Shown here in pieces: positions 24,220 to 36,400 of a DNA stretch of 64,000 bases; positions within the stretch are counted from its first letter, which is position 1; every line of letters begins with the position of its first letter. The stretch covers positions 41,863,920 to 41,927,919 of the forward strand of contig OY282606.1 in assembly GCA_958298945.1 (NCBI GenBank), written 5' to 3'. Source of the stretch: Atherix ibis (taxonomy: Eukaryota > Arthropoda > Insecta > Diptera > Athericidae). The notes under the pieces were generated by a model that did not search any database, was not told where the DNA came from, and worked only from the letters and a program-made list of their open reading frames with translations. Made by a program: the position numbers and the translations under genes.

Positions 24220-24800
24220 AGTCATTCAAATGGCTGTCACGAGATTTTTTGCAGCACTCGATCCTTTTGAGGTAATTTTTGATAATTTTCGGTAATATTT
24301 TTTCCGGGCTGTAATTCGGCCATTATTTTAAGGATATTATTTTTTAAATGCTCAAAAGTTTGGAATTATCTGCGTTAATTCAATCGTTTGCATAGTATTA
24401 CAAAAAAATTATATTGTATAAAATCCATCACCAAATCTTTATTATGTGTCCTAGAAACTTTTTACTTTAAAAAAAAATAACTTGTTGTATGGCTTTTGGA
24501 GCCATCTTATTGAAACCACATATAATCCAGATTAAAATCTCCAAATACAGTCTAAAAAACAAATAGTTATCATACAGCCATAGTGTTTAAAATTGAAGAC
24601 AACTATTTCTTCCTATTCATGATGACACCTTCAGTCCAAAATGCATCTTTCACAATTAAAATTACTTATTGACACTTACTTGTAGACTTTTAGAGCCCCA
24701 TATTCAGAAATTTTCGTTTTAAGTGTATCCACCAAACGAGAAATGAGTCTCGTCGCTCAAGAAAATTTAGCTTAAAACTTGTTTTCTGCTGAATCACCTT
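24220..24800 (-). mobile_element. Decayed DDE transposon, copy 3
   Basis: This is the most informative copy. Read on the minus strand, 24660-24790 yields SDETHFSFGGYT and then IWGS, the region around the first catalytic Asp of IS630/Tc1/mariner-type transposases. The 24235-24330 block yields IIKNYLKRIECCKKSRDSH, matching the C-terminal 'ENW..RIxxCxxSRGGHL' pattern of the same proteins. Stops occur throughout. No clear terminal repeats remain. Confidence 0.6.
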
Positions 24801-26740
24801 GTAAAAAGATTTTATCATTGAAAGGCATTGCTTGACTACTAATTAATCAATAGTATAAAATGACAGTCCTTCATTTTAACTATTATTATTTGGAATAAAA
24901 TATTAAGGTAAATATCAAATAAAATTAATATATAGTTTCCGAACTTTTTATTGTTAAGCTTAATTAATTTAAGAGCATAAAATTTATTTTTAAATTTATT
25001 TAATCAGAGTACGAGTACTAAATTATTGTAGTTAAACCAAAAACTTAATAACTTTTGACGAATATTTATTGAAATTTTTTTTAAATTATTGTTATTGGCA
25101 AATACTTTTTTGTATTTGAAAATTTCAATCTGAGTTATTGTATTTACATTTTCTACAAAACAAATTAAATTTTAACTCTACTAAAATGTTCAAAAATATT
25201 TTGAAACAATAAAAATACATAAAATGGCATCAACATTTTTAACAATTTAAATCCTTTAAGAATAACCTACTACACTTTCTGCTGACACAACATTTGATAA
25301 CACTTCCAATACACTCATTGTATTTGTGATAAGCTTGAGCTAAATTTATACTTATAATCTGACCACTTGTCTCTTAATCAACTCCTGTTGTTTGGGTGGT
25401 CTACAAAGTAACTTTAAAAGTAATTACGAATAGAAGCGATCACATTTAAGATAAGACCAAAATCGAAATTCAATACGAACTATTAGGAATAAATTTAAGT
25501 GAATCGAATTATTTCCGGTTAATTTTAAATTTTTTTGAGTCAAATTTTTTTAAATAAATAATAGATCAATAGAAAATACATTTTAATTAAAAGCTTGAAA
25601 TTAACTTATAATTGATTAACAAATCGAGGTATATCTTCGAAGGGCTAGGATGTTTTAAGTTGCGGACAAACAGCCCTCATTATTAAAGTATTGAAAATTT
25701 TCACTACAAATAATATTCAAAAAGTTCTCAAAAAGCCACAAATCTTAGAAGTATCTAAAAATTTAACAAAAAAATCTGGTCTTATCTTATATCTAATTAG
25801 AAATATTTTTTTCTGAATATGATAAATCTACACTTATCCTTGTCTAAGAATAAAATATCTAAATGTGTGTACATAAGTCCAATAAATAATATTTTTATTA
25901 CTTATTAAATACTTTTCATACATTTAATATATGGAATGAGAAAATCGTGTAGGTTAAGATAAATTAGTGAAATATTTCTTAATTTGCTACTAAAATAACT
26001 AAGTAGGTGCAATGAAGATGAGTTTTTTTAACTACAAGTAATTTGTCACGAATATGAAACAGTTTTCAACCGAGCAGTAAAGTGTAGGCGTAGTTCTACA
26101 CACCACGGAGCGTGGGTGTATGCAATATGTGTACGTATTTAGAGCTAAATTTAAAATAAATGCAATTTTATTTGTATATCAAAAATATGATATTCTGTTA
26201 TTTGTAAATTATTGTTCACATAACTAAATCTTGAAATTTAATTTACATGGATTTCGAGAATGCAAGGAAAAGACTTTAATTTTTTAAGGATTCTAAAGAT
26301 AATTTTTGTACAAGATAAAAATAATGTTTTTAGCCAATCCTGAATACAATAAAATATATAGGACTTACCCAGTTAAAATTCGGATTCAATTTTTAGAGCA
26401 GACCACCCGCTTACGCTTTGATATTGCCTATCAAAATCATTAACTCAAAATTTTTTTTTATTTTTTTAAAACCACGAGTATGTTGATTATTGATATTTTA
26501 CCTATTTTATTCGGCTTAATAATAGGGAACAATTGAAAAATAATTGTTTCGGTGTCAAATTTACAATTTTTTTACTCCCCAAATTAGAATAATTTTTTCC
26601 AGAAAAAAAATCTAAATTTCAGGAGTAAAAATTTAAATTCAATATTGACGAATTTTTTCATACATAATTTTTATGTTGTTGCTTTTTTAAGCAAACTAAA
26701 CTATATTTAAAATAAAAAATATTTTGTTTTTTCACATATT
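24801..26740. other. AT-rich stretch, no gene seen
   Basis: No recognisable coding, RNA or transposon signal. It contains the usual long A/T runs. Confidence 0.55.
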
Positions 26741-26748
26741 TTATTATA

Positions 26749-27145
26749 CGGGATGTGGTAGAAAAAGTACTGTGAGCTATTTGACAACACGGAGGACGAA
26801 CTTTGCTCAGGAAGGCCTTCAACATCGATAATTGACTGAGGATACTTGTGAGCTTAGAACACCAATTAACATTGAAGCTGATGAGTAGTAACTTAAATTT
26901 GAATACATTTAACTCTCATCAGATAGTGCCAAAAGACTTTACGGTTGACGTTTCCTCAAAACAAAAAACCATTTCCTCAAAACCAAAACCCTCAGCTTTG
27001 TATTGTCGGTAACATGCTGAGGACTGTAAGCAAGGAGCTGAAAGCAATTCTAGTTGAGCTTTCTCAAGCGGCCCTGATGGATAAAACTGAAATAAAATTG
27101 CTGAAAAGAAAAAAAACAGTCTCATTACTTTTCCGTCACTCCTCG
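26749..27145 (+). mobile_element. Short mariner-like element with imperfect terminal repeats
   Basis: The left end (cgggatgtggtagaaaaagt) and the reverse complement of the right end (cgaggagtgacggaaaagta) align over about 30 bp, and both are flanked by TA. Inside, LFDNTEDELCSGRPSTS resembles the 'ExxEDEPRSGRPSTS' linker of mariner transposases. The unit is about 400 bp, much shorter than a full mariner, so it is an internally deleted derivative. It lies only 206 bp upstream of the first firm sev exon. Confidence 0.45.
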
Positions 27146-27351
27146 TATACTTCTAGAATAAAAATATATTTTGGTGTTTTCTTCAAGTTTTCTTAGGAAT
27201 TATATCTAAAAAATTATTTTAAAATAATTACTGCTCTGTTTAACCACATAATTGTCATAATATTTTGATAGTATTTAAACAAATTTTTCATTACGCTGCT
27301 CAAATTAATATTAAATATATTCACTTAATATTATGTAATTTTCTTTTACAG

Positions 27352-27411
27352 AATCGAACCAATTCAGAGCATTTGAATGTTGGCTGTGGCAAGGATTGTT
27401 ACATGAAACAA
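27352..27411 (+). CDS. sev: sev exon: first cysteine-rich segment
   Basis: This 20-codon exon (NRTNSEHLNVGCGKDCYMKQ) is flanked by acceptor TTCTTTTACAG and donor GTAAGC, phase 0 at both ends. It joins in frame to the next exon, giving CGKDCYMKQ-CTLGC, which aligns with the Cys spacing Drosophila Sev has just before CTKGC and with the LNSCLKSC region of ROS1. It stands 20 kb away from the next exon and is easily missed. Confidence 0.75.
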
Positions 27412-30400
27412 GTAAGCATTGTTGATTGAATTCCGTTCTAAATAGTTTTTTTTACCAATTTTTTCACTATCGTTATATATTATTTGAAGTATTTCACAAA
27501 GAGAAAAAATGTTAAAAAAGAAAAGATACTTAATTTTTTGCATATAGACACATAAATTTGTAAATCTATATCTGAACATAATGTAGAACATGTTTTATGT
27601 TGACAAAAAATAAATGATTTTAGGTGCGCTACCTATACGTATTTAGAAGGCCATTAGAGCATGTTTCCGGTCCGGAAGATGATGAAAAAAAAATCAGTTT
27701 TTATCAGAAACCACGTGGAAGTGATATTTTGCATTGTTTTGTTACTGGTTAAGGTATTCTTTTCTTTGACAATGGAATTCATGGAATTTTCCTGCTGTTT
27801 TACCGAAGAGATAATTTTCATCAATGAATATACCGGTTCATGGTTATTATGAGTGCAAAATTTTACCTTTTTTTCATTTTTCGACCATTAATTTTATGCA
27901 TTCTACTTTTAATTAATTAAATAAATTACACCATAAATATTTTGAATTTATTGCAATTGTTTATATTATTGTATTTGTATATGGAATTAAGCGAATATTT
28001 TCTAATAAATTGTGGATAGAAATTTTGTTAATAATTAATGGGTTGTAAGCAGGAAATATTATTTTCTAACAAATGTCAACTTACTTGTCTGTTCTCTATA
28101 TTAAATTTCAATAAAGTTAAAATTATTTATCCTGTTTGTTTGATATAGATTTAAAAAACTTTTTATGTTTTAAAACAAAATTTTGACATTATTGGATTAT
28201 ACGAGGGCAATATGATAAGTCATTGGCTAATGCAAAGATGTAGCTGATATCAGCAAAACCATATTATTTTTATCAGCTCGTATTATTAAAAAGATGTCAA
28301 AGAAAGTTTAATTAGTAATAAGTTTAGTTTTGACAACCATTAAAACAAGACAAGTCTTGTGTTTTAATTATTTTTAAGGAAAAAACAAAATCTGAAACCA
28401 ATATCAAATTTGAAAAGTTTAATGGGGACTCGTAGGAGGTAATTTCCTCCGTTTCGTTATGCTTATATGAGCAAAATTGATGCTGAGCGCCTAGAAACCC
28501 CAATTTAGGTTACCACCAAAGAAATTATAGATAAAAACTATGATATTATTTTAAAAGACCATCGAATAAAAGTGTATGTGATATCTGATATGATATATAT
28601 CTCAAAATAATGTAAAGAAAATATTTTACATGAAGTTTAGGGTATGAAAAAACTATTGGCGAGATAGCTGCTGCGTATGCTAACACCTGACCACAAACGT
28701 GTTTGTGTAATAATTCCAATGGAGTGTTTGGAAATTTTTAAGCGTAATCAAAATAAATTTTTATATGGGTTCATAACGGATTCGCCATTATGCATCAGAA
28801 AACAAAGTTCAGTCAAATAGTGTAATTCTTGTAGCGAATGTGTACCGAACAAGCAAAAATGGTTCTATCGGCAGGCTAATGTTTTCTGGGATGCACATAA
28901 TATCATTTTTATTGACCATCTTGAAAAAGGAAAATTGATAACAGATCAGTATTATGCGACATAATAAGACAAGTTGAATAAAATTATCTTTCATTAAGAC
29001 AATGTACGCATGCGTGCTTGTGTCATCGTTAGGATACGAAAAGCTTCAAGACAATTTCATGAGGTAGGATACGAAATGCTTCTGTATTCACCATATTTGC
29101 CAGATTTAGCCCCTAATAATTATTTTCTATCAAACACCTATTTTGAAGGGTTGGAAAAATCGTATCTTTTAGATGGTATAAAAAAAAAAAGCGTTGAACT
29201 AAGTATAGCAAACTCAAAGATGTACATAAAAATGTGTTTTTCTAGGCCAGATATTAATCTTTCACTACTGCTTTTATAGCTACTCATTACTAATTATTTT
29301 ATATAAATAGCTATAAGAATATTTAAAATATTGAAAGCCAATAAAAACCAGTTTAATTAGTCGGTTTAGCTAATTAGCATCAGTATGATCAAAGATGAAT
29401 ACTATAAAAAATCTAAATTTTTTTAATATTATTTTAATGTTAAGCTCAATAAAACCATAAGAGTCCGATAATTCTTAGGCATTCTTAATAAAGTCAATCA
29501 CTTTTAGAAAGATTATATTACAAAATAAAAATGAAAGTACACATAAATATAAAGAAGACAAACAACTCTGATCTTCCAGTCCAATCATGTTGGCGCCAAT
29601 CGTAGCTGTCAAAACAATCAATCAAAGGAAAACATTCAATATTGACTTAGAAATTGATAAATAACATAAAATGAGAGCAATACACTTAATTTTATTTGTT
29701 GGCATAAACCCTTTTTTTGCTAATTTGTTGAGTATATAATTTCAGATCCAAAACTGCCTCAAAAAACCAAATAGTAAATTTTATTTGTTTCAATCCAATT
29801 TTTTTAGGAACTCTTACTCTGTTCAAATTATATTTTCAAATAAAAGAAGGTAAAAATGTCCACATGCACTAAACAACATCAAAAAACTACAGTATTTACT
29901 TGATATTCTCAAATTTATACTAACAAGTGTTAATCATTATTATCTTTCACAGTACTTCATATTCGAAGATAAAACTCTAAACTTTCCAAATAGCTTTTCG
30001 GTTATACCATCATCGATTAATACAGATTTATTGTTCCCGGTTAAGAGTTAAAGTAAAAATTGTAAAGTCTTAGGAAATATCATTTAAATATTATTCAAGG
30101 AGGAAAAAAATTCAATGCCATTTGGACAATGTTTGCTAGTTTGGCCCATCTTTGACCCCTTACAAAAAAGGGGTCATTATTGAATCAGTACTCATCATAC
30201 GAGTATCTTAGAATATTTTATGATATTTGTCGCATAGTTTTCTTTAACTGAGCGTTATGGATCTCTTCCGTTTTTGTGGTTTTTATCTGACCTTTAATCA
30301 TTTATGTTAATTAAAGAAGCAACAAGATTTTTAAAGAATGAAAAATAAAAAAAATTAAATTGATATTAAAGTAGATTCTCCGAAAAAATAACTAAAAAAA

Positions 30401-33400
30401 GAAAATTTCTTTACTATTTATCTAATAACTTAAAATTATTAATTTATGATTTTCATAAATAGGGGAAAGATATTTAAAGTATCATAGTGTTTTCTTTAAC
30501 CCTTTTTATATGATTTGTACAATTTTTTACCATTTAATGAATTTAAAAGTACTTCAAATAATTTTTGAAAGAGATAATTTTTCATAGATTAAAACAAGAT
30601 TAATTTACATCTTTTATAGAATTATCTTTTAAGGATAAATACCAAAATTATATAAAATATTTTCAAAAATATTTTAGGTTAAACAATCATTGCTGTTATC
30701 TAAGCAACATCATTGTTATCATTGGTGATCGGTAGATATTTTAATAGATTATTTTTCTCCATCTTTTAAAGCTGTTTTAATAAATAAAAATAATTAGCGT
30801 TTATACTTTCAATTTTTGACTGTTTTTTTTAAGTAAATTTCAAAAGCATTTCTTAATATTTTTTCGAAAATTATTTAAATTTGTTTAAATTTAAAAAAAA
30901 ATGTTACAATCAAACTGTAGATAAAATTGTCAACATACATAGTTGTACTTTGCAAAAAAGTAATGAGATTGGCAACGCTGAGAACTATCTGACAATATTG
31001 CTGACTTCTGCTCCATACAACATATACGAAAGTGCCTAATAGACTTGCAGTGCAACCGAAAAGTTGCAAAGAACCTATAGGGAACATTTCGTATCAAGAA
31101 CCCACATTTACTCAATGACATAAAGCACTTTTGGAGGTCCGAAAAACAGAGGAAGACGATTTTGCTCAGGAAGATCTTCAACATTGAAGGCTTAGAAAAA
31201 TGTTTTTTTCGCGTCAGATATCAGATCTATCGGAGTTACATGGATATATCCATCCATGAGCTTTTGTCGAAAAAAAGATTTCTACTTTCCAATATCAAAA
31301 ACCAATTGTAAGGATGTTTTTTTGGTAATGTCTAAATTTTTCTATTATTTATTTAGCGCGGCATACCTATCATAATACCACGGATCGACTACGCCCATAG
31401 GCTCTGTGCCATAGTTAGGGTTGTAATGGATTTCGCCAGCTAGATAGTTACACTCAGCGTGCTCGTTTTCCACCTCTAATTTCTCTTTGATTCATTGCTT
31501 AGATTCACAGTCGAACCCCCATACGTCTTTATTTTCTTTTCGTGTAACTCTGCCGTTTCCTTTTAGTGGCCTCAGCTACCAACTCTCAGGTTACCAATTA
31601 TATCATCTTCTACAAAGAAAATCTGCTCTTTGCAAGAAGCAATCAAGCAATCTATCCGTCAATTGCTCAACGGTGAGTCGTTTCAACCAGTAGATCACTC
31701 ACCTCGTCTTAAACTCATCACATCTTGTGCTTCTATGTGGTCCCGCCCTTCAACCAGCTACATCCAACATAGATACAACCATGCTAACAGTCAGTAGCCA
31801 GTTACAAGCCAGGTACCCTAGCTGTTGGTAGCAAGGCCTACCTAAGGCTCTTCTGTCATCTGAAGTGATAGCACCCGGAATATCTGGTATTCCTAACGAC
31901 CAATCCCTTCAGCCAAAGGAACCTCACCTTGATGGGACACGGTGATTCCTTTTATGCCACATCTAGTACGTTATTTATGGCCTTCGAAATTGCGTTTTTG
32001 GATTTGTAAATCTACCAATTTTATTATAATTTCTTTTCCAGATTTTCTCATTTTTTTCTATTACTTTTATCTGGACTTTAAAATTATGCAAGGAATTACC
32101 TTTGACCAAAAAATAATTCAATTTTTATTAAGTCATACTATTTGTAGACTCATTTACAAGAAAAAAAACAACTAATTAACTATAAATTTCGCTAAAAAAA
32201 TATCAAATAAACTTTGTTTTTAATAAATTTACTCTTATTACTAAAAAAAATATTTAATTCAGATAAATTAAAATTAAAGACTTTGAGTTTTCTTAACTTT
32301 AATCCTTTGATACTTCCGCTATAGATAGACAAAGAGAGATAATAAAATATTGTCAGTCGAAAAAGTGTTAAAATAATGAATATGTAAGACCCTTCAAGGG
32401 AAGGAATTTAAACTCCTTTCTTTAGATATATACGCTCTATGGATTTATGCATGACATCAAATCTTGCATGGAACAAAGTTCATATGCACCACACCAATTT
32501 CACTGTCCGCTAAAGCGTCGCATAACAATAACAATAATAACGGCTTGTATCTGTCATATTTTATTTTCAATATGGTAACCATTGACAATGTCCACTTCCT
32601 CATTAATCCGTTCATCTCATCGTCCGAGTGTTGATTTTTTTTTATGTTGCACTAAAATTTAAACACGAACCATAGTCGCCACATTTTCAGTCGACCATTT
32701 TCAAATCCAAAATGTTCTTATATCTCCAATGTATGTAAATAGATTGTTGATGTACATCCATAATGTGGTAACAATGATGATCTGTACATTTCGGTGTATT
32801 GATTCGAACAAACTGAGCCGTACTCAGCCTCAACTATACTAGCCCATAGTCGGAGACATCCTAATCGCATCATTGGACTTTTGACGCGCCAAATAATATG
32901 CGCAAATAAATTATAGGCTCCACACCACTCAACTTCTTTCCAACACAAATGTAGTCCCGACGAAAACAATTTGTATTAATTTTGATTAAATTCTTTGAAT
33001 TGAAAATTTTTGCCGATTGTAAATCTTTCCGAGGCGTTTACGAGCACAGCCATCAGAAAATTAGCTAGCTATGATGTCTCTGTTAAGGGACAAAATTTTT
33101 TTTCATTAAACGCTTGTAATTGGTATATAATTATTGAATACAATTTATATTTTATCTACACATACATACAAAAGACGAAAAAAAAAATTTTTTGTAACTC
33201 ACTAAATTGGATAAATTAAGAAATTCTAGGAATTTATTAAAAAAATTAATTTGGTGGATATAGTAGAATAAGGGTACAGAGTACCTTTAATGGTTTTGTC
33301 TTAGCTGGAAAAAATACAGTGGCACGTCGACTTAAGAACCGCACGGAAAGTGTTGTGATATTCAATCCGATCGAAAGAATATTCCAAACTGAAAATAAAT

Positions 33401-36400
33401 TTAACGAAAACTTTTAAAACAAAAATATCAACTGTACATGTGTATTATGAAATCACTCGTCCACATAATGTTGCGCTAAATCCTTAGTCATTAAAGGACA
33501 TATGCGGCTGTTGTTTGGGCGTTAGATAATTTTCGGACTACGAATAATTATTATTGGTACTCTTATTTGTATATCAAGCCATTTTCTGGAAACTTTAGTT
33601 GTCAAACAACAAGTTTACTGAAACCTCTAGAAACCTCCTGGATGACACTACTGCTTATTGTCTAAAAATGCTCCTTTATCATCCTGCTCCATTTTTTCAC
33701 ACTTTCTTAATTTAGGTGAACGGTTTTTTTAAAAACTTTTATTCGTAGAATGGTTTGATTTGTATAAGAAATACGAACTTTTCAAAACGAACCACAGTCA
33801 GAAACAAATAAATATCGTAAGTTGAAATTTTCCTTTCATTTTTTTTTTTAATAACTGTCCAATGATAACATTTGATATCATATTTAATCTTTTTCAATTT
33901 TTTCTAAGATGATTACTACGCAATCGCAAAGAAAAAATTCTCAAGATTTACAGTAAAAAGTTTTAAGTGCATTTCATAATGAGTATAAAAACGCTAATTA
34001 AATTCGAGTTGTTTCTCATTACATTTGTTGAGGAGGAGTGATTATTCAACATTGATGTGCATGATAAATGTGATTTTTATTTTATTTTTAATGCCCAATC
34101 GGCAACATAAATTTCAATTTTGTCATTAATGACCATTTCTTTTCTTTTCTATTTTTTGTTGTTCGTTATAATATTCTGTAACTATATCAGTGAATTGTCG
34201 TTAGGCATCGACTATCAAATAAATAGTATTCGAACTAAGTAGAAAAACTATTCGAAATGATTTTTTTCCTATTCTAGGTTGGTTTTAATAATAATGAAAT
34301 ATTATTTGTCAGCTTTTCCGGAACAAATTTTTTTTATTTCAATTCTTCATCTTCACTATTCCCCAACATTTCAACTCCTGTCCCCACACATTTTTACAAA
34401 TAAAAACTATTACACATGACTTTATGATTTAAAAAAAAAAAGAAATTTTGTTTTTGGTTACATTGAACTTATATGTACATAAATATATTTTTATATTTAT
34501 GTATATATATGTTTATAAAATTGTGTGATCCAAAAGCAATTAAACTGATTAACAAGTTCAAGAGAGTATCAGGAAACAGTAAAGAATATTTTCAAAAAAT
34601 GCTCTCTTATCTATTTGAGATGTTCAGTTTTTATTCAAAATCTATTTTGAATATTTAAATATGCCTATTTCTTGAAAAATATTTGAACAAAATTTTCATG
34701 GAATTTCCGTAAAAATTATTAAAAAACTTTTTTTTTCTTTTCCATCAAAAAAAGTGCTTGGGCTTTTTAGAAAAGTTTTTAAATACATGTTTCTTAAATT
34801 AACTAGTTTCATGATATGAAACCCTCAAAACTACAATCAAATGTTACCAGAAGAAATTCAGCATGTTTTAAACATATTATTCATCCAAATATTAATTGCA
34901 AACATATTTCTTCTTAATTAAATGATTTCACTAAAAAAAAACTAAAAAAATAATAAATTAAAGGAATCGAATTAATTAAATTCATATAATAAATAATTCA
35001 TATAAATTTTTTTTTATAAAATCTTAATTAAATATTTTATAAAATTGAGAATTTTTTTTTAACATATAAAATGTTATCTAATTTGTGGTTCGAAAAATTA
35101 TAATATTTAAATGGCAGCTATAAGACTTCCTATAGGACTTGATCCTTTTGAGATAATTTTTTATTGACATTTTTGCACACTTTGGGTCGTAATTCCTCTA
35201 TTACCTCAAGGTTATGGACTTTTAAATGTTTAAGAAGAAGTCTAGAATTGCATGATCTTGGACACTAATTGTCATGACGAAATCTCAAAATTTCGCATCC
35301 TGCGAACTTTTTGCGCATTAAAACCAAAGTTTGCCATGTTATGAGGCTTGTGGTATTGTTTTATTAAAACTTCATATAATTTAAATTAATATTTTCAAGT
35401 TTAGAATAAAAAAATGGTTATCATATGACTACATCACTCAGAATTAAAGGTTACGGTGTCTGCTTCCCCATTTTCAGAAAAAGAACACCGTCAGATCAAA
35501 ATATACTTCAGACAGTTAGTTTTTGAGAATACAATGGCTTCACTACAATCACTCGTATGGCAATTTTTCTTTTTGACGTGTCCATCGAGCCTCATCACTA
35601 GAAAAATAATCTCTTCTTAAAATGTAAAACGTGGCAACTGCAAAATCACGACATTTATAGAAAGTTTCTAAAACTTTTAAGGCATTTGATAAATAACTAT
35701 CTAAATTACATTTATATTAAATTTTTCTTAGTTTTCATATAAATTCAACAAATGACAGCGTTGTAGTTTTTAAACCACAAATGACAGCGTTGTAGTTTTT
35801 TTTTAAATTGTTTGATTTGGATTGGATATGAAAATAATTAGTATTTATTAGGTTTTTCTATATTAATAATAAATAATCAATACAATGATATAAAATATCG
35901 TTTTTTCTTATACAAATACAGGTATACGTTAGTTAACTTAAAAGTTGTATTCAGTAAAAATTAAAATATGAATTTTTTTTTAAAATATTTTTTTCTTCAA
36001 AAACTAAGGTTCCAACTCCTATCAATCATGTAACTTGTAGCTATTATTCTAAACTGTCTTTGTGAATTGTCAAAACTGCCTAATTTTGATGTCAGTCGAT
36101 TCTAAATCTTAAATCTGACTTTTGACGGATTATCACAAAGTACCAGCTTTAATATATGTTCATAATTCAATTTAATAATAAATAAGAAAACCAGTACTCG
36201 GCAAGGGATCAATTTCAATTTTTTGGTTACAGAACAATGAAACCTTTTCATGGATACTTGAACAAATATAGTGTGACTAGCCAATCAGTACATATGTCAT
36301 TTTTGAAATTGATCTAATTTTGAAGATGGTCTCGAACTTTATGAAAATCAGTTCAAAGAGTTGTATTCTATGTCCGTTAAATAATTGAAACATTTCCAGC

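Noticed and set aside
32718..32969. 83-codon minus-strand frame as a gene
   Set aside because: No motif, no splice partners, composition similar to surrounding non-coding DNA.
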